Of a DNA stretch of 52,156 nt, positions 23,802 to 32,574 are shown piece after piece. The notes beneath the pieces are model-generated. The model saw nothing but the letters and a program-made list of their open reading frames with translations. It searched no databases and was not told where the DNA came from. Both the position numbers and the translations under genes were made by a program. The first letter of the stretch is position 1, and every line of letters begins with the position of its first letter. The stretch comes from an uncultured Psychrobacillus sp. (GTDB lineage: Bacteria > Bacillota > Bacilli > Bacillales_A > Planococcaceae): NCBI GenBank assembly GCA_934234185.1, contig CAKQHO010000010.1, positions 1 through 52,156 of the forward strand, given 5' to 3'.

Positions 23802-25409
23802 TTATTTTTCTTTATTTAACCAAAGCTGAAATGTTGCCATCCTTTTTCCGAAGGGAAGCAAAAACCATTCTTTCTCAGCAATTACTCTTCTTTTTGCAAG
23901 AACATATAAAAATGTCCCTGCTCCCAATGCCACTGCACTAAGCGATATTATCAAAGATTGCATTCTTCCAGATAACCAGGCGAACAATAGGAATTCAGCT
24001 AGATTTGTATAGCCTACAACCACAACGACCATGGTAATAGAAGAAAGAAAAATACCCTTATAAAACTTGAGTGGTGCAAAACGTAAATGCCAGATCTTTT
24101 TAAAATATAATAGCATGCAAAGGAAAATAACACTTAAGCTAATGTTACCCGAAATAGCAGCACCTAGTACCCCATATTCCGGTACAAGGATGACATTGAA
24201 CAACCATTTTAACAAGACTCCTACTAGCAAAAAGATAGTAGGAACTTTAACCTTTCCACTTCCCTGTAGCATTGCCATCAATGTCAAAATAAAGGACATC
24301 CAGATTATTTGCGTAGAAAAAACCATTAAAGTTACGGACTCTGACTTTGTTTGAAATAACATTTCGTTTATATATGGCATGGTAATAATGATACCAAGGG
24401 ACGCGGCTAAGCCAAATGTAAAGGCCACTCGATATGTAAGCTGCATAAAAGGAATAGCATTTCGACCTTTTTCTTTGTTCATGCGGTGTGCAACCAATGG
24501 AACGATTGCCAAGGAAAGAGTCGATGCAATGACAATGCCTAGCTGCACTAAGGGTTGACCACGGTCATAGATTCCCTTCTTCTCCATTGCTGATAATCGG
24601 TTTACTCCATTATCCAACAACAGCTGAAAGATAGTAAACGAATCCACTAACTGCAGTAATAAAAATAGCATGGAGCTAATACTCGCACTAATACTAATAG
24701 ATGTCAGCGACCTTACAATAGGCCAAGCTTTTACTTTTGAAGGTTCAGGCACTGCCACTTTCCTATTATTTTTCAAGTAAACAAATAATAAAAATAAAAC
24801 TCCAGCGAGCTCACCTATTAGTGTTCCATACATGGCCGCACTACCAGCTTTGTAAAGATCAAAGCTGGTAGAAACAACTATCCAAGCCCCAATTAAAATA
24901 ACAGAAACCCGTACTGATTGCTCTACTATTTGTGCATATGCTACGGGTGCCATCTGTCCACCTGCTTGAAAATCTCCCTTTAGTACTGCTAAAAAGGGCA
25001 TGAGCAAGATAACAAAGGAACCTGCATGTAACAATTGTGCCAGTTGATGGTCTCCCATAGCATTTGCAAACATCTCTGCTCCAAAGTATAGCAGGCAGAA
25101 GAAAATAAGAGAGATTATTCCTATGTATATAAGTGCTATATGTTTAATTCTATCGAGCGCATATACTTCTCCAGCGGCCTTATAATCTGAAAGTACTTTA
25201 GATAGAGCTACTGCAAATCCATAAGAGGTCCATGTCGTTACAATTGCAATAAAGGGATACACCTGCTGATAGATATAAAATCCCTCATCACCAACTAAAT
25301 TTTGAAAGGGTACTCGATAGACAGCGCTTAAAAGCTTTACAATAATAGCCGCTACTGTCAGTAATGCCGCTCCTTTCATATATGTTTTCATGCTCCAATC
25401 GTTGCTCAT
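23802..25409 (-). CDS. yabM: MATE/MOP-family polysaccharide flippase-like protein YabM
   Basis: A 535-residue integral membrane protein of the polysaccharide transport/MurJ-like group (SpoVB-like). About 12-14 hydrophobic helices cover the whole length, starting YMKGAALLTVAAIIVKLLSA near residue 10. The conserved N-terminal KGAALLT...RVPFQNLVGDEGFYIYQQVYP matches the SpoVB/YabM group. It probably flips a lipid-linked sugar precursor; the substrate is not known from sequence. It begins a yabM-mazG-rqcP unit after the spoVT terminator. Confidence 0.88.
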   Translation of the reverse strand: MSNDWSMKTYMKGAALLTVAAIIVKLLSAVYRVPFQNLVGDEGFYIYQQVYPFIAIVTTWTSYGFAVALSKVLSDYKAAGEVYALDRIKHIALIYIGIISLIFFCLLYFGAEMFANAMGDHQLAQLLHAGSFVILLMPFLAVLKGDFQAGGQMAPVAYAQIVEQSVRVSVILIGAWIVVSTSFDLYKAGSAAMYGTLIGELAGVLFLLFVYLKNNRKVAVPEPSKVKAWPIVRSLTSISISASISSMLFLLLQLVDSFTIFQLLLDNGVNRLSAMEKKGIYDRGQPLVQLGIVIASTLSLAIVPLVAHRMNKEKGRNAIPFMQLTYRVAFTFGLAASLGIIITMPYINEMLFQTKSESVTLMVFSTQIIWMSFILTLMAMLQGSGKVKVPTIFLLVGVLLKWLFNVILVPEYGVLGAAISGNISLSVIFLCMLLYFKKIWHLRFAPLKFYKGIFLSSITMVVVVVGYTNLAEFLLFAWLSGRMQSLIISLSAVALGAGTFLYVLAKRRVIAEKEWFLLPFGKRMATFQLWLNKEK

Positions 25410-25460
25410 TTGCTAACTCCTTTTTTCGTGCACTATACAATAGCATTATTATACATGAAT

Positions 25461-25497
25461 ACAAAAAAACCTTCCTCTTATTGAAGAGAAAGGTTTC
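25461..25497 (-). terminator. spoVT terminator
   Basis: AAACCTTTCTCTT-caat-AAGAGGAAGGTTT on the minus strand with a one-base mismatch on each arm, followed by TTTTTG. Confidence 0.85.
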
Positions 25498-25532
25498 AGC
25501 ACGCTTTAGGTTCCCCTACAAATGGAGAAATC

Positions 25533-26069
25533 TTAGTTCTCCATTTGCTTTGCTAAAAAGTTAGCCGCTGTTTCAACTGCTTTAAGTTCTGCTTCTCCTA
25601 TAAAATGTACCTTGGAGAAGATAAAAATTGCTCCGATTGGATCTCCTGCAGCAATGATAGGGGCTATACAATAAGATTTGATAGTTTCCACTACACCCGG
25701 GACCCATTCCACAGAATTCTCATGTTTTTCTACAACAATATTTCGACTGTTCACCACTTCTTCCACGTCTGGACTAATTCGACGTTTCAAATAATCCTTT
25801 TTTGAAAGACCTGCTGCTGCAATCATTTCATCCCGGTCACTTATTAGTACAGGGGTCCCTAATGTTTCGTATAACGTTTCCGCATATTCTTTCGCAAAAT
25901 CTCCCAGTTCATTTATTGGGGAATATTTCTTTAGAATTACTTCTCCTTCTCTGTCAGTGAATATTTCCAATGGATCTCCTTCACGGATTCGAAGAGTTCT
26001 ACGGATCTCTTTGGGAATGACAACTCTACCTAAATCATCAATACGTCGTACAATGCCAGTTGCTTTCAT
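25533..26069 (-). CDS. spoVT: Stage V sporulation protein T
   Basis: Forespore transcription factor that adjusts sigma-G genes. The 178-residue product has an N-terminal AbrB-like swapped-hairpin DNA-binding domain (residues 1-50: MKATGIVRRIDDLGRVVIP, EIRRTLRIREGDPLEIF) and a C-terminal GAF-like domain. The length is identical to that of B. subtilis SpoVT as I recall it. It has a sigma-G promoter at 26122-26151 and its own terminator. Confidence 0.97.
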   Translation of the reverse strand: MKATGIVRRIDDLGRVVIPKEIRRTLRIREGDPLEIFTDREGEVILKKYSPINELGDFAKEYAETLYETLGTPVLISDRDEMIAAAGLSKKDYLKRRISPDVEEVVNSRNIVVEKHENSVEWVPGVVETIKSYCIAPIIAAGDPIGAIFIFSKVHFIGEAELKAVETAANFLAKQMEN

Positions 26070-26121
26070 GTAATGTGTGCCTCTCTTTCGACAGAATGGA
26101 AATTAAAGATCATTTCTGCCA

Positions 26122-26151
26122 TAGTATGCATCACATTTCCAAATAATATGC
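26122..26151 (-). promoter_or_regulatory. sigma-G promoter of spoVT
   Basis: GCATA (26147-26151) and CATACTA (26122-26128) on the minus strand are 18 bp apart, a full match to the sigma-G consensus. SpoVT is sigma-G dependent in B. subtilis. Confidence 0.85.
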
Positions 26152-26162
26152 AACTTGCTATT

Positions 26163-29100
26163 TTACTCTTCTATCTTTTTTGCCTTTGGCAATAATTTCA
26201 TGACTTCCTCTAGCATATCGAAGGCTGTCACTTTTGCTGTTTTTCGCTCATCTATGGTAAGAATAAGACTTGTATGATCCATATGAAAACCAACAGCTCT
26301 TCCAAATTTCATTGTTTCCTCTAACAGAAGAGCACCATTTGTTTTCTTTGTTCCTTCTGGACTAAGTCTTATAGACACTACTTTGTTTGTTTCTTTAATA
26401 GATTCTACTCCTACTTCCTTGCCCCATATCTTCATACGAGCAATACGCAGAAGCTTTTCTGTTGGAAATGGCAGATCTCCAAAGCGATCCTGAAGCTCGT
26501 CGATTAAATCAAAGTACTCCTCTTCTTTTTCTATCGATTTAACTCGTTTATACATTTGTATCTTTTGATATCCATCAGGAATATATTCATCAGATATATA
26601 TGCATCTGTACTTAGGGAAATTTCTATATCTGTAATCTCTTCTTTTTTGATTCCTGTTCGTCTTTCTTCTATAGCCTCTTCTAGCATTTGCGTATATAAG
26701 TCAAACCCTACAGAGTCTATAAAGCCATGTTGCTGGGAACCAAGTAAATTACCGGCCCCACGGATGGATAAATCTCGCATGGCAATTTTAAAACCAGATC
26801 CTAGCTCTGTAAATTCCTTTACAGCCTGCAAGCGTTTTTCGGCCACATCAGTAAGCACTTTATCCCTTTGGTGCATGAGATATGCATAGGCCACTCGATT
26901 AGAGCGTCCAACACGGCCTCTCAGTTGATAGAGCTGTGACAATCCCATTTTATCTGCGTCATGCACAATAAGAGTATTTACATTTGGTATATCTATTCCT
27001 GTTTCAATTATAGTTGTGGTCACTAAAACGTCGTATTCACCCTCTAAGAAGCTAATAATCACTGACTCCAGCTCTGTTTCAGACATCTGACCATGAGCAA
27101 AGCCAACTCTAGCAGTAGGGACTAGCATTTGGATTTCATCTACTTTTCGAGAGATATCCTCAACTCGGTTGTAAAGGAAAAATGCCTGTCCTCCCCGAGC
27201 TAGTTCTCTTTCTATTGCTTCACGCACAAGAGATCCATTATATTCCATAACATAGGTTTGTACAGGGAAGCGATTTTTTGGTGGTGTTTCAATAACCGAT
27301 AGATCTCGTACACCAATCATAGACATATGAAGTGTTCTTGGTATAGGAGTAGCAGTAAGTGTTAAAACATCCACATTCGTTTTTAGTTGTTTAATCCTTT
27401 CCTTATGCTTTACTCCGAAGCGTTGCTCCTCATCAACTACCAGTAAGCCTAGGTCATGATATTCCACATCTTTAGAAAGGATACGATGTGTACCCACTAC
27501 TACATCCACCAGTCCTTTTTTTAGACCATTAATCGTTTCAGCCTGCTGTTTTTTGCTACGGAATCGGCTAAGTAGACCAACCTCAATTGGAAAGTCCTGA
27601 AAACGCTCAATCATTGTCTCATAGTGCTGCTGGGCAAGAATCGTAGTTGGACAAAGGAAAGCAACTTGTTTTCCCTCCATCACTGCTTTAAAGGCCGCTC
27701 TAATGGCAACCTCTGTCTTACCATAACCAACATCACCACACACCAAACGATCCATAGGACGTGCTCTTTCCATGTCGCGTTTTACCTCTTGAATTGTACG
27801 TAGCTGATCTTCTGTTTCCTCATATGGGAAAGCTGCTTCAAAGGATCTTTGCATTTCACCATCAGGTTCAAATGCAAATCCTACTTCCGCTTCTCGTTTT
27901 GCATAAAGCTTTAATAGTTCGTCTGCAATGTCCTGAACTGCAGCGGATACTTTTGTTTTTGTTTTTTTCCATTCAGCTCCACCAAGCTTATGTAGCTTTG
28001 GATCTTTTTCTCCAGAAGCAACATATTTTTGGATTAGATCTATTTGATCAACCGGGACAAATAATTTATCTTCTCCACGGTAGCGAATATGCAAATAATC
28101 TTTATGTACGCCATTTATCAGAAGCGTCTCTATCCCGATATATTTACCAATTCCGTGATGTATATGAACTACATTATCTCCCGGCTTAATTTCTGAATAG
28201 CTTTTAATTCTCTCTGCATTGGTAACCTTTTGAGCCCGTGCTTTTTTCTTATGCTTCTGTTTAAATAGCTCTGAGTCCGTTATAACAGCTATCCTCTGTA
28301 AAGGAAGCTCAAATCCCGCCTCTAAGTCACCTGGCAGGATAAAGATACCTGGATTATTTAAATCAGTAGGGGTTGCTCCAATTTTTGAAATTATCTCGTA
28401 ATCTTCTAGTACTTCATGTACTTTTTGAACTCGGTCTGCACCGTCTGCTAGGATTAATACTCTAAATTTCCCTTGCATAAATCTCTCTGTTTCATTTTTT
28501 AATAAATGCATTTGCCCATGGAAATTCTGCATAGGTTTACAGGAGAAACCAATACTCTTTTTAATAGTAACTCCACCAAAGGTTCTAGAGAACAAAGACA
28601 GATACACCTTCGGTTGAGATAGCTTTTGTAAAATCTCTTTTATAGAGAAAGAAGGTTTTACTTTATGAACAGTTCTCCCTTCTTCTAATAATGATAAGAA
28701 CCAATCATTTTCTTCTTTTTCTAGTGTTTCGGCAACCTCTTGAATTCTTCCTAGCTCATCAAACAGAACGATACCATCACTAGCAAAATAGTCTCCTAAA
28801 AAACTGTTTCCATCTAGGAGAGATATATATTTCATAACTTCTTTTGGCTGTTCCCCTTGTTTAAGTAACGTAATGTCTTGTTGAATATGTTGATAGAATT
28901 TTTCTTTTAGCTCTGGAAGCTTTACCTTTTTCAAACTATCTGCCAATGCTTCCTCTAATCTTTCTGCTAATAATACTTTTTTCTCTTTCGTTAATACATA
29001 TTCACTAGCCGGGAGAATTTTTATTTCTTTTAGCTTTTTTAAAGAGCGCTGATCTTCTGCTGAAAAGGTACGGATGGAGTCTACTTCCGTATCAAAAAGC

Positions 29101-29684
29101 TCTATTCGAATAGGATCCTCTAAATAGAGAGGATAGATGTCGACTATCCCTCCACGTAAAGCAAATTCCCCTGGTGCTGTAACCATTGGCTGCCGCACAT
29201 AACCCATATCTACTAATCTTTGAAGGAAGCTATCTAAGTTAACTTCTTCTCCCTCTGTAATAGATAATGTGCTTTCTTTCCAATCCTTTATTCCGGCCAT
29301 ATGCTTTTTTAATCCCGCTACAGGAACCACGTAAACCCCATTAGGATTAGTGAGCATATGGTCTATAGCTTCTAATCGTTGAGCACGTAGCTCTGGGCTT
29401 GCAATTGAAATGTCTGCTGCAATGAGTTCATCTGCAGGATAAAGTCTCACTAAGTCCTCTCCAAGAAGCTTCACTAAATCTTCTGTAAGCTTTTGGGCAT
29501 GGAGTAGATTAGGTGTAACTACTAGTACGGATTTTTTCAAAGAGCCATGTAGAAGTTTTGAAAATACCGCTCTTGCACTACCTGAAAGTCCAGTTATAAG
29601 CTGTTGATCCTGTCCTTTCTCTAAATCTGTTACTAGGTTTTGTATTTGTTTATCTTCGATTAATAAATTATTTAAAAGTTCCAT
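26163..29684 (-). CDS. mfd: Transcription-repair coupling factor
   Basis: Displaces RNA polymerase stalled at DNA lesions and recruits UvrA. The 1173-residue protein has an N-terminal UvrB-like region (about 1-340), an RNA polymerase-interacting CarD-like domain (about 490-560, KPGDNVVHIHHGIGKYIG region), then the SF2 translocase with Walker A GDVGYGKTEVA near 660, DEEQRFG near 755, LTATPIPRTLHMS and a QLRGRVGRSNR motif VI, and a C-terminal TRCF domain. The length is normal (B. subtilis 1177). fin lies immediately upstream, as usual. Confidence 0.97.
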   Translation of the reverse strand: MELLNNLLIEDKQIQNLVTDLEKGQDQQLITGLSGSARAVFSKLLHGSLKKSVLVVTPNLLHAQKLTEDLVKLLGEDLVRLYPADELIAADISIASPELRAQRLEAIDHMLTNPNGVYVVPVAGLKKHMAGIKDWKESTLSITEGEEVNLDSFLQRLVDMGYVRQPMVTAPGEFALRGGIVDIYPLYLEDPIRIELFDTEVDSIRTFSAEDQRSLKKLKEIKILPASEYVLTKEKKVLLAERLEEALADSLKKVKLPELKEKFYQHIQQDITLLKQGEQPKEVMKYISLLDGNSFLGDYFASDGIVLFDELGRIQEVAETLEKEENDWFLSLLEEGRTVHKVKPSFSIKEILQKLSQPKVYLSLFSRTFGGVTIKKSIGFSCKPMQNFHGQMHLLKNETERFMQGKFRVLILADGADRVQKVHEVLEDYEIISKIGATPTDLNNPGIFILPGDLEAGFELPLQRIAVITDSELFKQKHKKKARAQKVTNAERIKSYSEIKPGDNVVHIHHGIGKYIGIETLLINGVHKDYLHIRYRGEDKLFVPVDQIDLIQKYVASGEKDPKLHKLGGAEWKKTKTKVSAAVQDIADELLKLYAKREAEVGFAFEPDGEMQRSFEAAFPYEETEDQLRTIQEVKRDMERARPMDRLVCGDVGYGKTEVAIRAAFKAVMEGKQVAFLCPTTILAQQHYETMIERFQDFPIEVGLLSRFRSKKQQAETINGLKKGLVDVVVGTHRILSKDVEYHDLGLLVVDEEQRFGVKHKERIKQLKTNVDVLTLTATPIPRTLHMSMIGVRDLSVIETPPKNRFPVQTYVMEYNGSLVREAIERELARGGQAFFLYNRVEDISRKVDEIQMLVPTARVGFAHGQMSETELESVIISFLEGEYDVLVTTTIIETGIDIPNVNTLIVHDADKMGLSQLYQLRGRVGRSNRVAYAYLMHQRDKVLTDVAEKRLQAVKEFTELGSGFKIAMRDLSIRGAGNLLGSQQHGFIDSVGFDLYTQMLEEAIEERRTGIKKEEITDIEISLSTDAYISDEYIPDGYQKIQMYKRVKSIEKEEEYFDLIDELQDRFGDLPFPTEKLLRIARMKIWGKEVGVESIKETNKVVSIRLSPEGTKKTNGALLLEETMKFGRAVGFHMDHTSLILTIDERKTAKVTAFDMLEEVMKLLPKAKKIEE

Positions 29685-29724
29685 TTCAACCCACCTTTAC
29701 CATTTGCGAATCAGAGGACTAAAC

Positions 29725-29758
29725 AGAAAAATGCTTTGAGCACCATGTGCCAAAGCAG
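29725..29758 (-). terminator. fin terminator
   Basis: Minus strand GCTTTGGCAC-at-GGTGCTCAAAGC with small mismatches, followed by ATTTTTC. It lies in the 74-bp fin-mfd gap, so mfd may need its own promoter or readthrough. Confidence 0.7.
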
Positions 29759-29989
29759 TTACTGTATCCATTTTTTTAAAGCGTAGTAATCAGGAAATTG
29801 TTGAAGAGAATTTTGACATTCCTCGCAAATACATCTCACGGTAAATTTCCCTTCTTCTTCAGTTTCGATATATATATGCTGTTCTTCAGGTTTAATTTCG
29901 TGCTTATCTAGAAAATCCTGATCAATTGAGTCAAAAGGTAGCTGACCAACCTCTGTTTCACAATGACGACACTTATAACGAATTGGCAT
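29759..29989 (-). CDS. fin: Anti-sigma-F factor Fin
   Basis: Small forespore protein that inhibits sigma-F and helps the switch to sigma-G. The 76-residue product (YabK type) has two cysteine clusters, CRHC near residue 7 and CICEEC near 54, expected to bind zinc. Its place between pth and mfd and its length match B. subtilis Fin. A forespore-type promoter lies upstream, overlapping the pth stop region. Confidence 0.92.
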   Translation of the reverse strand: MPIRYKCRHCETEVGQLPFDSIDQDFLDKHEIKPEEQHIYIETEEEGKFTVRCICEECQNSLQQFPDYYALKKWIQ

Positions 29990-30011
29990 ACCTGTAATCC
30001 CCCTTTTAAGG

Positions 30012-30041
30012 AAGTATAGGCATTTCCTTTGTCATTTATGC
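30012..30041 (-). promoter_or_regulatory. Candidate sigma-F promoter of fin
   Basis: GCATA (30037-30041) and GCCTATACTT (30012-30021) on the minus strand are 15 bp apart, the sigma-F geometry; the -10 matches most positions of GGNRANAHTR. fin is a sigma-F gene in B. subtilis. Confidence 0.55.
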
Positions 30042-30599
30042 ACCATTATATTTATTCATCACTTCTAAGAAGGGCTTATTGATCCATTCTTCACAGGCAT
30101 CAGCACTTTTTTTTACAGCTTGTTCTATTTCAGAAATTTCTTCCTCCAAAAATTTAGATAAAACATAATCCGGTACCTTCATGCCGTTTTTAGGACGATC
30201 TATTCCAATGCGGATACGGTTGAACTCTTGACTTCCAAGAAGCTGAATAATAGATTTTATCCCATTATGTCCTCCGGCACTTCCTTTTTGTCTTAAACGA
30301 AGCCTACCAGCCTGTAAATCTAGATCATCATAGATTACCACTATCTCATCGTCTTCAACTTGAAAATAATCCATCATTGGGACAATACATTCTCCTGATA
30401 AATTCATATATGTTAATGGTTTTAAAAGCATTACCTTTTCAGTACCTACATAGGTTATTCCATACATTCCATTAAATTTTGACTGATTCAGAGGCGTACC
30501 CATTCGTTTTGAAAGCTCATCTATAACATGGAAACCCACGTTATGTCTAGTAGCCTCATATTGCTTTCCTGGATTCCCAAGACCTACTATAATTTTCAT
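30036..30599 (-). CDS. pth: Peptidyl-tRNA hydrolase
   Basis: Releases tRNA from stalled peptidyl-tRNA; essential. The 187-residue protein has the Pth N-terminus MKIIVGLGNPGKQYEATRHN with the conserved Asn and catalytic His (RHNVGF, His near residue 20), YDDLDL near 94, and GSAGGHNGIKSI near 110. I chose the ATG at 30599; a GTG one codon earlier is also possible. It is separated from ctc, its usual operon partner, by 310 bp holding a repeat and terminators. Confidence 0.96.
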   Translation of the reverse strand: MKIIVGLGNPGKQYEATRHNVGFHVIDELSKRMGTPLNQSKFNGMYGITYVGTEKVMLLKPLTYMNLSGECIVPMMDYFQVEDDEIVVIYDDLDLQAGRLRLRQKGSAGGHNGIKSIIQLLGSQEFNRIRIGIDRPKNGMKVPDYVLSKFLEEEISEIEQAVKKSADACEEWINKPFLEVMNKYNGA

Positions 30600-30681
30600 C
30601 ACTGTTCCATTCCTTTAACTGATATTTCCTTTATCTTATCATATAGAATCGCGAATATCCTTTTGGAGACGGTTTCTTGAA

Positions 30682-30775
30682 AAAAGCACAAGTGAATATT
30701 TCTGCCTGACAAGCAAATGGGAAACGCAAGGAGGTTGCTCGACTGGCATCGAAGGTTTATATGGCGTTGCTTTTA
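30682..30775 (+). repeat. Degenerate intergenic repeat, copy R2
   Basis: Starts AAAAGCACAAGTG, continues with CTGACAAGCAAATGGGAAAC and GCAAGGAGGTTG, then GTTTATATGGCGTTGCTTTT. Copy R3 (48769) shares AAAAGCGCAAGCG, ACAGCAAATGGGG, GCAAGAGGAGG and GTTTACATATTGCTTTT in the same order. Confidence 0.65.
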
Positions 30776-30827
30776 AAAAAGAGAGGGTGCCACAAAAAGT
30801 GATAACTTTTTGGACAACCCTCTTCAC
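30774..30827 (-). terminator. Terminator downstream of ctc (distal)
   Basis: A stem of about 17 bp: AGAGGGTGCCACAAAAAGT with ACTTTTTGGACAACCCTCT. On the minus strand TCTTTTTT follows. It belongs to the same hairpin family as those at 7961 and 41919, with the core AAAAGTGATAACTTT shared exactly with the first. Confidence 0.8.
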
Positions 30828-30875
30828 CTCTTAATAAATATCTCCTATTAAGAATAATCATTTCCACTACAAGGA

Positions 30876-30901
30876 CCGTCTGAAAAGGTTTTTTCAGACG
30901 G
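30876..30901. terminator. Hairpin directly after ctc
   Basis: CCGTCTGAAAA-ggtt-TTTTCAGACGG is an 11-bp perfect palindrome 9 bp after the ctc stop. No clear T run follows on the minus strand, so its terminator activity is uncertain; it may act with the distal hairpin. Confidence 0.55.
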
Positions 30902-30909
30902 CTATGTTA

Positions 30910-31512
30910 CTATTCCTCAGTCTCTGTCGCTTCTACATTATCTACCGCATCTTCATCCTCTGGCTCTGTGTTAAACTTTGGAGCTAATACGGTAACTAGT
31001 GTAAATTCATCGTCTTCCACTATCGGATATTTTATTTTTTTACGGACATCTCCTACTGTAAGAGTATCTCCAATTAATAAGTCAGTTATGTCTACTTCAA
31101 TAGATTCAGGAATATTTGTAGGTTTTGCAACTACTGTAATTTCTCTATTAGGCTGTTGTAATAGACCGCCTTGAGTCACACCTTCTGCATTACCAACTAC
31201 TGTAACTTGGACACTTACCTCTAACTCATCCTTCATGTTAATAGCTAAAAAGTCCGCATGAATCATTTTTGCTTTTAAAATATTCATTTGGTAGTCATTC
31301 AAAATGACATTAACCTCTTTGCCCTCAATATCTAATCTCATAACCCCGTTCCGGCCTACTTCCCGAAGCGTTTTAGCTAAATCCTTTTCATCAATAGCTA
31401 TAGATTGAGATTCAGTTTTAAATCCATAAACAACGGCTGGAATAAATCCATTATTACGTAGTTTGGCATTTTCTTTATTTTCTCTACTTTGTGCTTTGAT
31501 TATGGTACCCAT
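30910..31512 (-). CDS. ctc: Ribosomal protein L25/general stress protein Ctc
   Basis: 5S rRNA-binding ribosomal protein of the L25/TL5/Ctc family. The 200-residue product has an N-terminal L25 beta barrel (about 1-90: IKAQSRENKENAKLRNNGFIPAVVYG) and a C-terminal TL5-like domain ending in an acidic tail. In B. subtilis it is also a sigma-B stress gene. It follows prs at 74 bp, in the conserved glmU-prs-ctc order. Confidence 0.95.
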   Translation of the reverse strand: MGTIIKAQSRENKENAKLRNNGFIPAVVYGFKTESQSIAIDEKDLAKTLREVGRNGVMRLDIEGKEVNVILNDYQMNILKAKMIHADFLAINMKDELEVSVQVTVVGNAEGVTQGGLLQQPNREITVVAKPTNIPESIEVDITDLLIGDTLTVGDVRKKIKYPIVEDDEFTLVTVLAPKFNTEPEDEDAVDNVEATETEE

Positions 31513-31586
31513 TTGTTTTCATCCTCCCGCCTGGTATTTCTATAATGAAATATTACCCTGCTGGAAAATTCTCAAACATTTACCAA

Positions 31587-32546
31587 TCAATCAAATAGAG
31601 TACTTACTGATTTTTCCTCGAAAACTCGCACTATTGCGTCACCCAATAATTTAGCTACAGAAAGCTCTTTTATTTTTGGTGATTTCTTATCATCAGCCAA
31701 ATCAATTGAATTTGTAATAATTAATTCTTTAATAACAGAATTGTCAATTCGTTCTATTGCAGGACCTGACAAAACGGGATGCGTACAGCAAGCATATACT
31801 TCTTTTGCACCGCTCTCCATTAATGCATTAGCTGCAATAGAAATAGTTCCCGCAGTATCAATAATGTCATCGATTAGAATGGCAGTTTTTCCTTCTACAT
31901 TCCCAACAATATTCATTACCTCAGCAACATTTGGTCTTGGTCGACGTTTATCAATGATTGCTATTGGAGCTTTCAAGCGATCTGCCATCTTACGAGCTCT
32001 TGTTACCCCACCATGGTCTGGGGATACTATTACTGTTTGAGCTGGATCGAAGTTTTTCGTTAAGAAATACTCAGATAGAATGGGAACTGCCACTAAATGG
32101 TCAATTGGAATATCAAAGAACCCTTGGATTTGGGGAGCATGCAAATCTAGCACAATTGCACGAGTAGCTCCAGCTGTTGTTAAAAGATTTGCTACAAGCT
32201 TCGCAGTAATTGGTTCACGAGCACGAGCTTTTCTATCTTGACGAGCATAACCATAATACGGAATAACAACGCTAACAGTTCTTGCAGATGCACGTTTCAC
32301 TGCATCCAACATAATTAGTAATTCCATAATATGCTCATTCACAGGACCAGAAGTAGATTGCACGATGAATACATCGCACCCACGAATACTCTCCTCGATA
32401 TTGATTTGGACTTCTCCATCACTAAATCTAGTAACGGTGCTTTTCCCTAAAGGAACTCCAACTTCTTTTGCAATTTCTTCAGCTAGTTTTTGATTGGAAT
32501 TTAACGTAAATATTTTTAATTTTGCGTTTTCATATCGGTGAGTCAT
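31587..32546 (-). CDS. prs: Ribose-phosphate pyrophosphokinase
   Basis: Makes PRPP from ribose 5-phosphate and ATP for nucleotide, His and Trp synthesis. The 319-residue product shows the class I PRPP synthetase features: FSDGEVQINIEESIRG near residue 40, the divalent cation site LDLHAPQIQGFFDIP near 128-142, and AILIDDIIDTAGT near 217. The length is typical. It follows glmU at 28 bp. Confidence 0.97.
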   Translation of the reverse strand: MTHRYENAKLKIFTLNSNQKLAEEIAKEVGVPLGKSTVTRFSDGEVQINIEESIRGCDVFIVQSTSGPVNEHIMELLIMLDAVKRASARTVSVVIPYYGYARQDRKARAREPITAKLVANLLTTAGATRAIVLDLHAPQIQGFFDIPIDHLVAVPILSEYFLTKNFDPAQTVIVSPDHGGVTRARKMADRLKAPIAIIDKRRPRPNVAEVMNIVGNVEGKTAILIDDIIDTAGTISIAANALMESGAKEVYACCTHPVLSGPAIERIDNSVIKELIITNSIDLADDKKSPKIKELSVAKLLGDAIVRVFEEKSVSTLFD

Positions 32547-32574
32547 GGTATTATTGATCCTCCTGAATGGTTGC

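Larger units (their letters stand above)
30600..30909. other. ctc-pth spacer
   Basis: This gap of about 310 bp contains two hairpins (30876-30901 and 30783-30825) and one copy of the intergenic repeat (30682-30775). No gene is supported. The promoter for pth should lie in its left part but I could not define it. Confidence 0.7.

Noticed and set aside
30639..30827. 62-codon minus-strand frame between ctc and pth
   Set aside because: Consists of repeat copy R2 and the terminator hairpin; not a gene.
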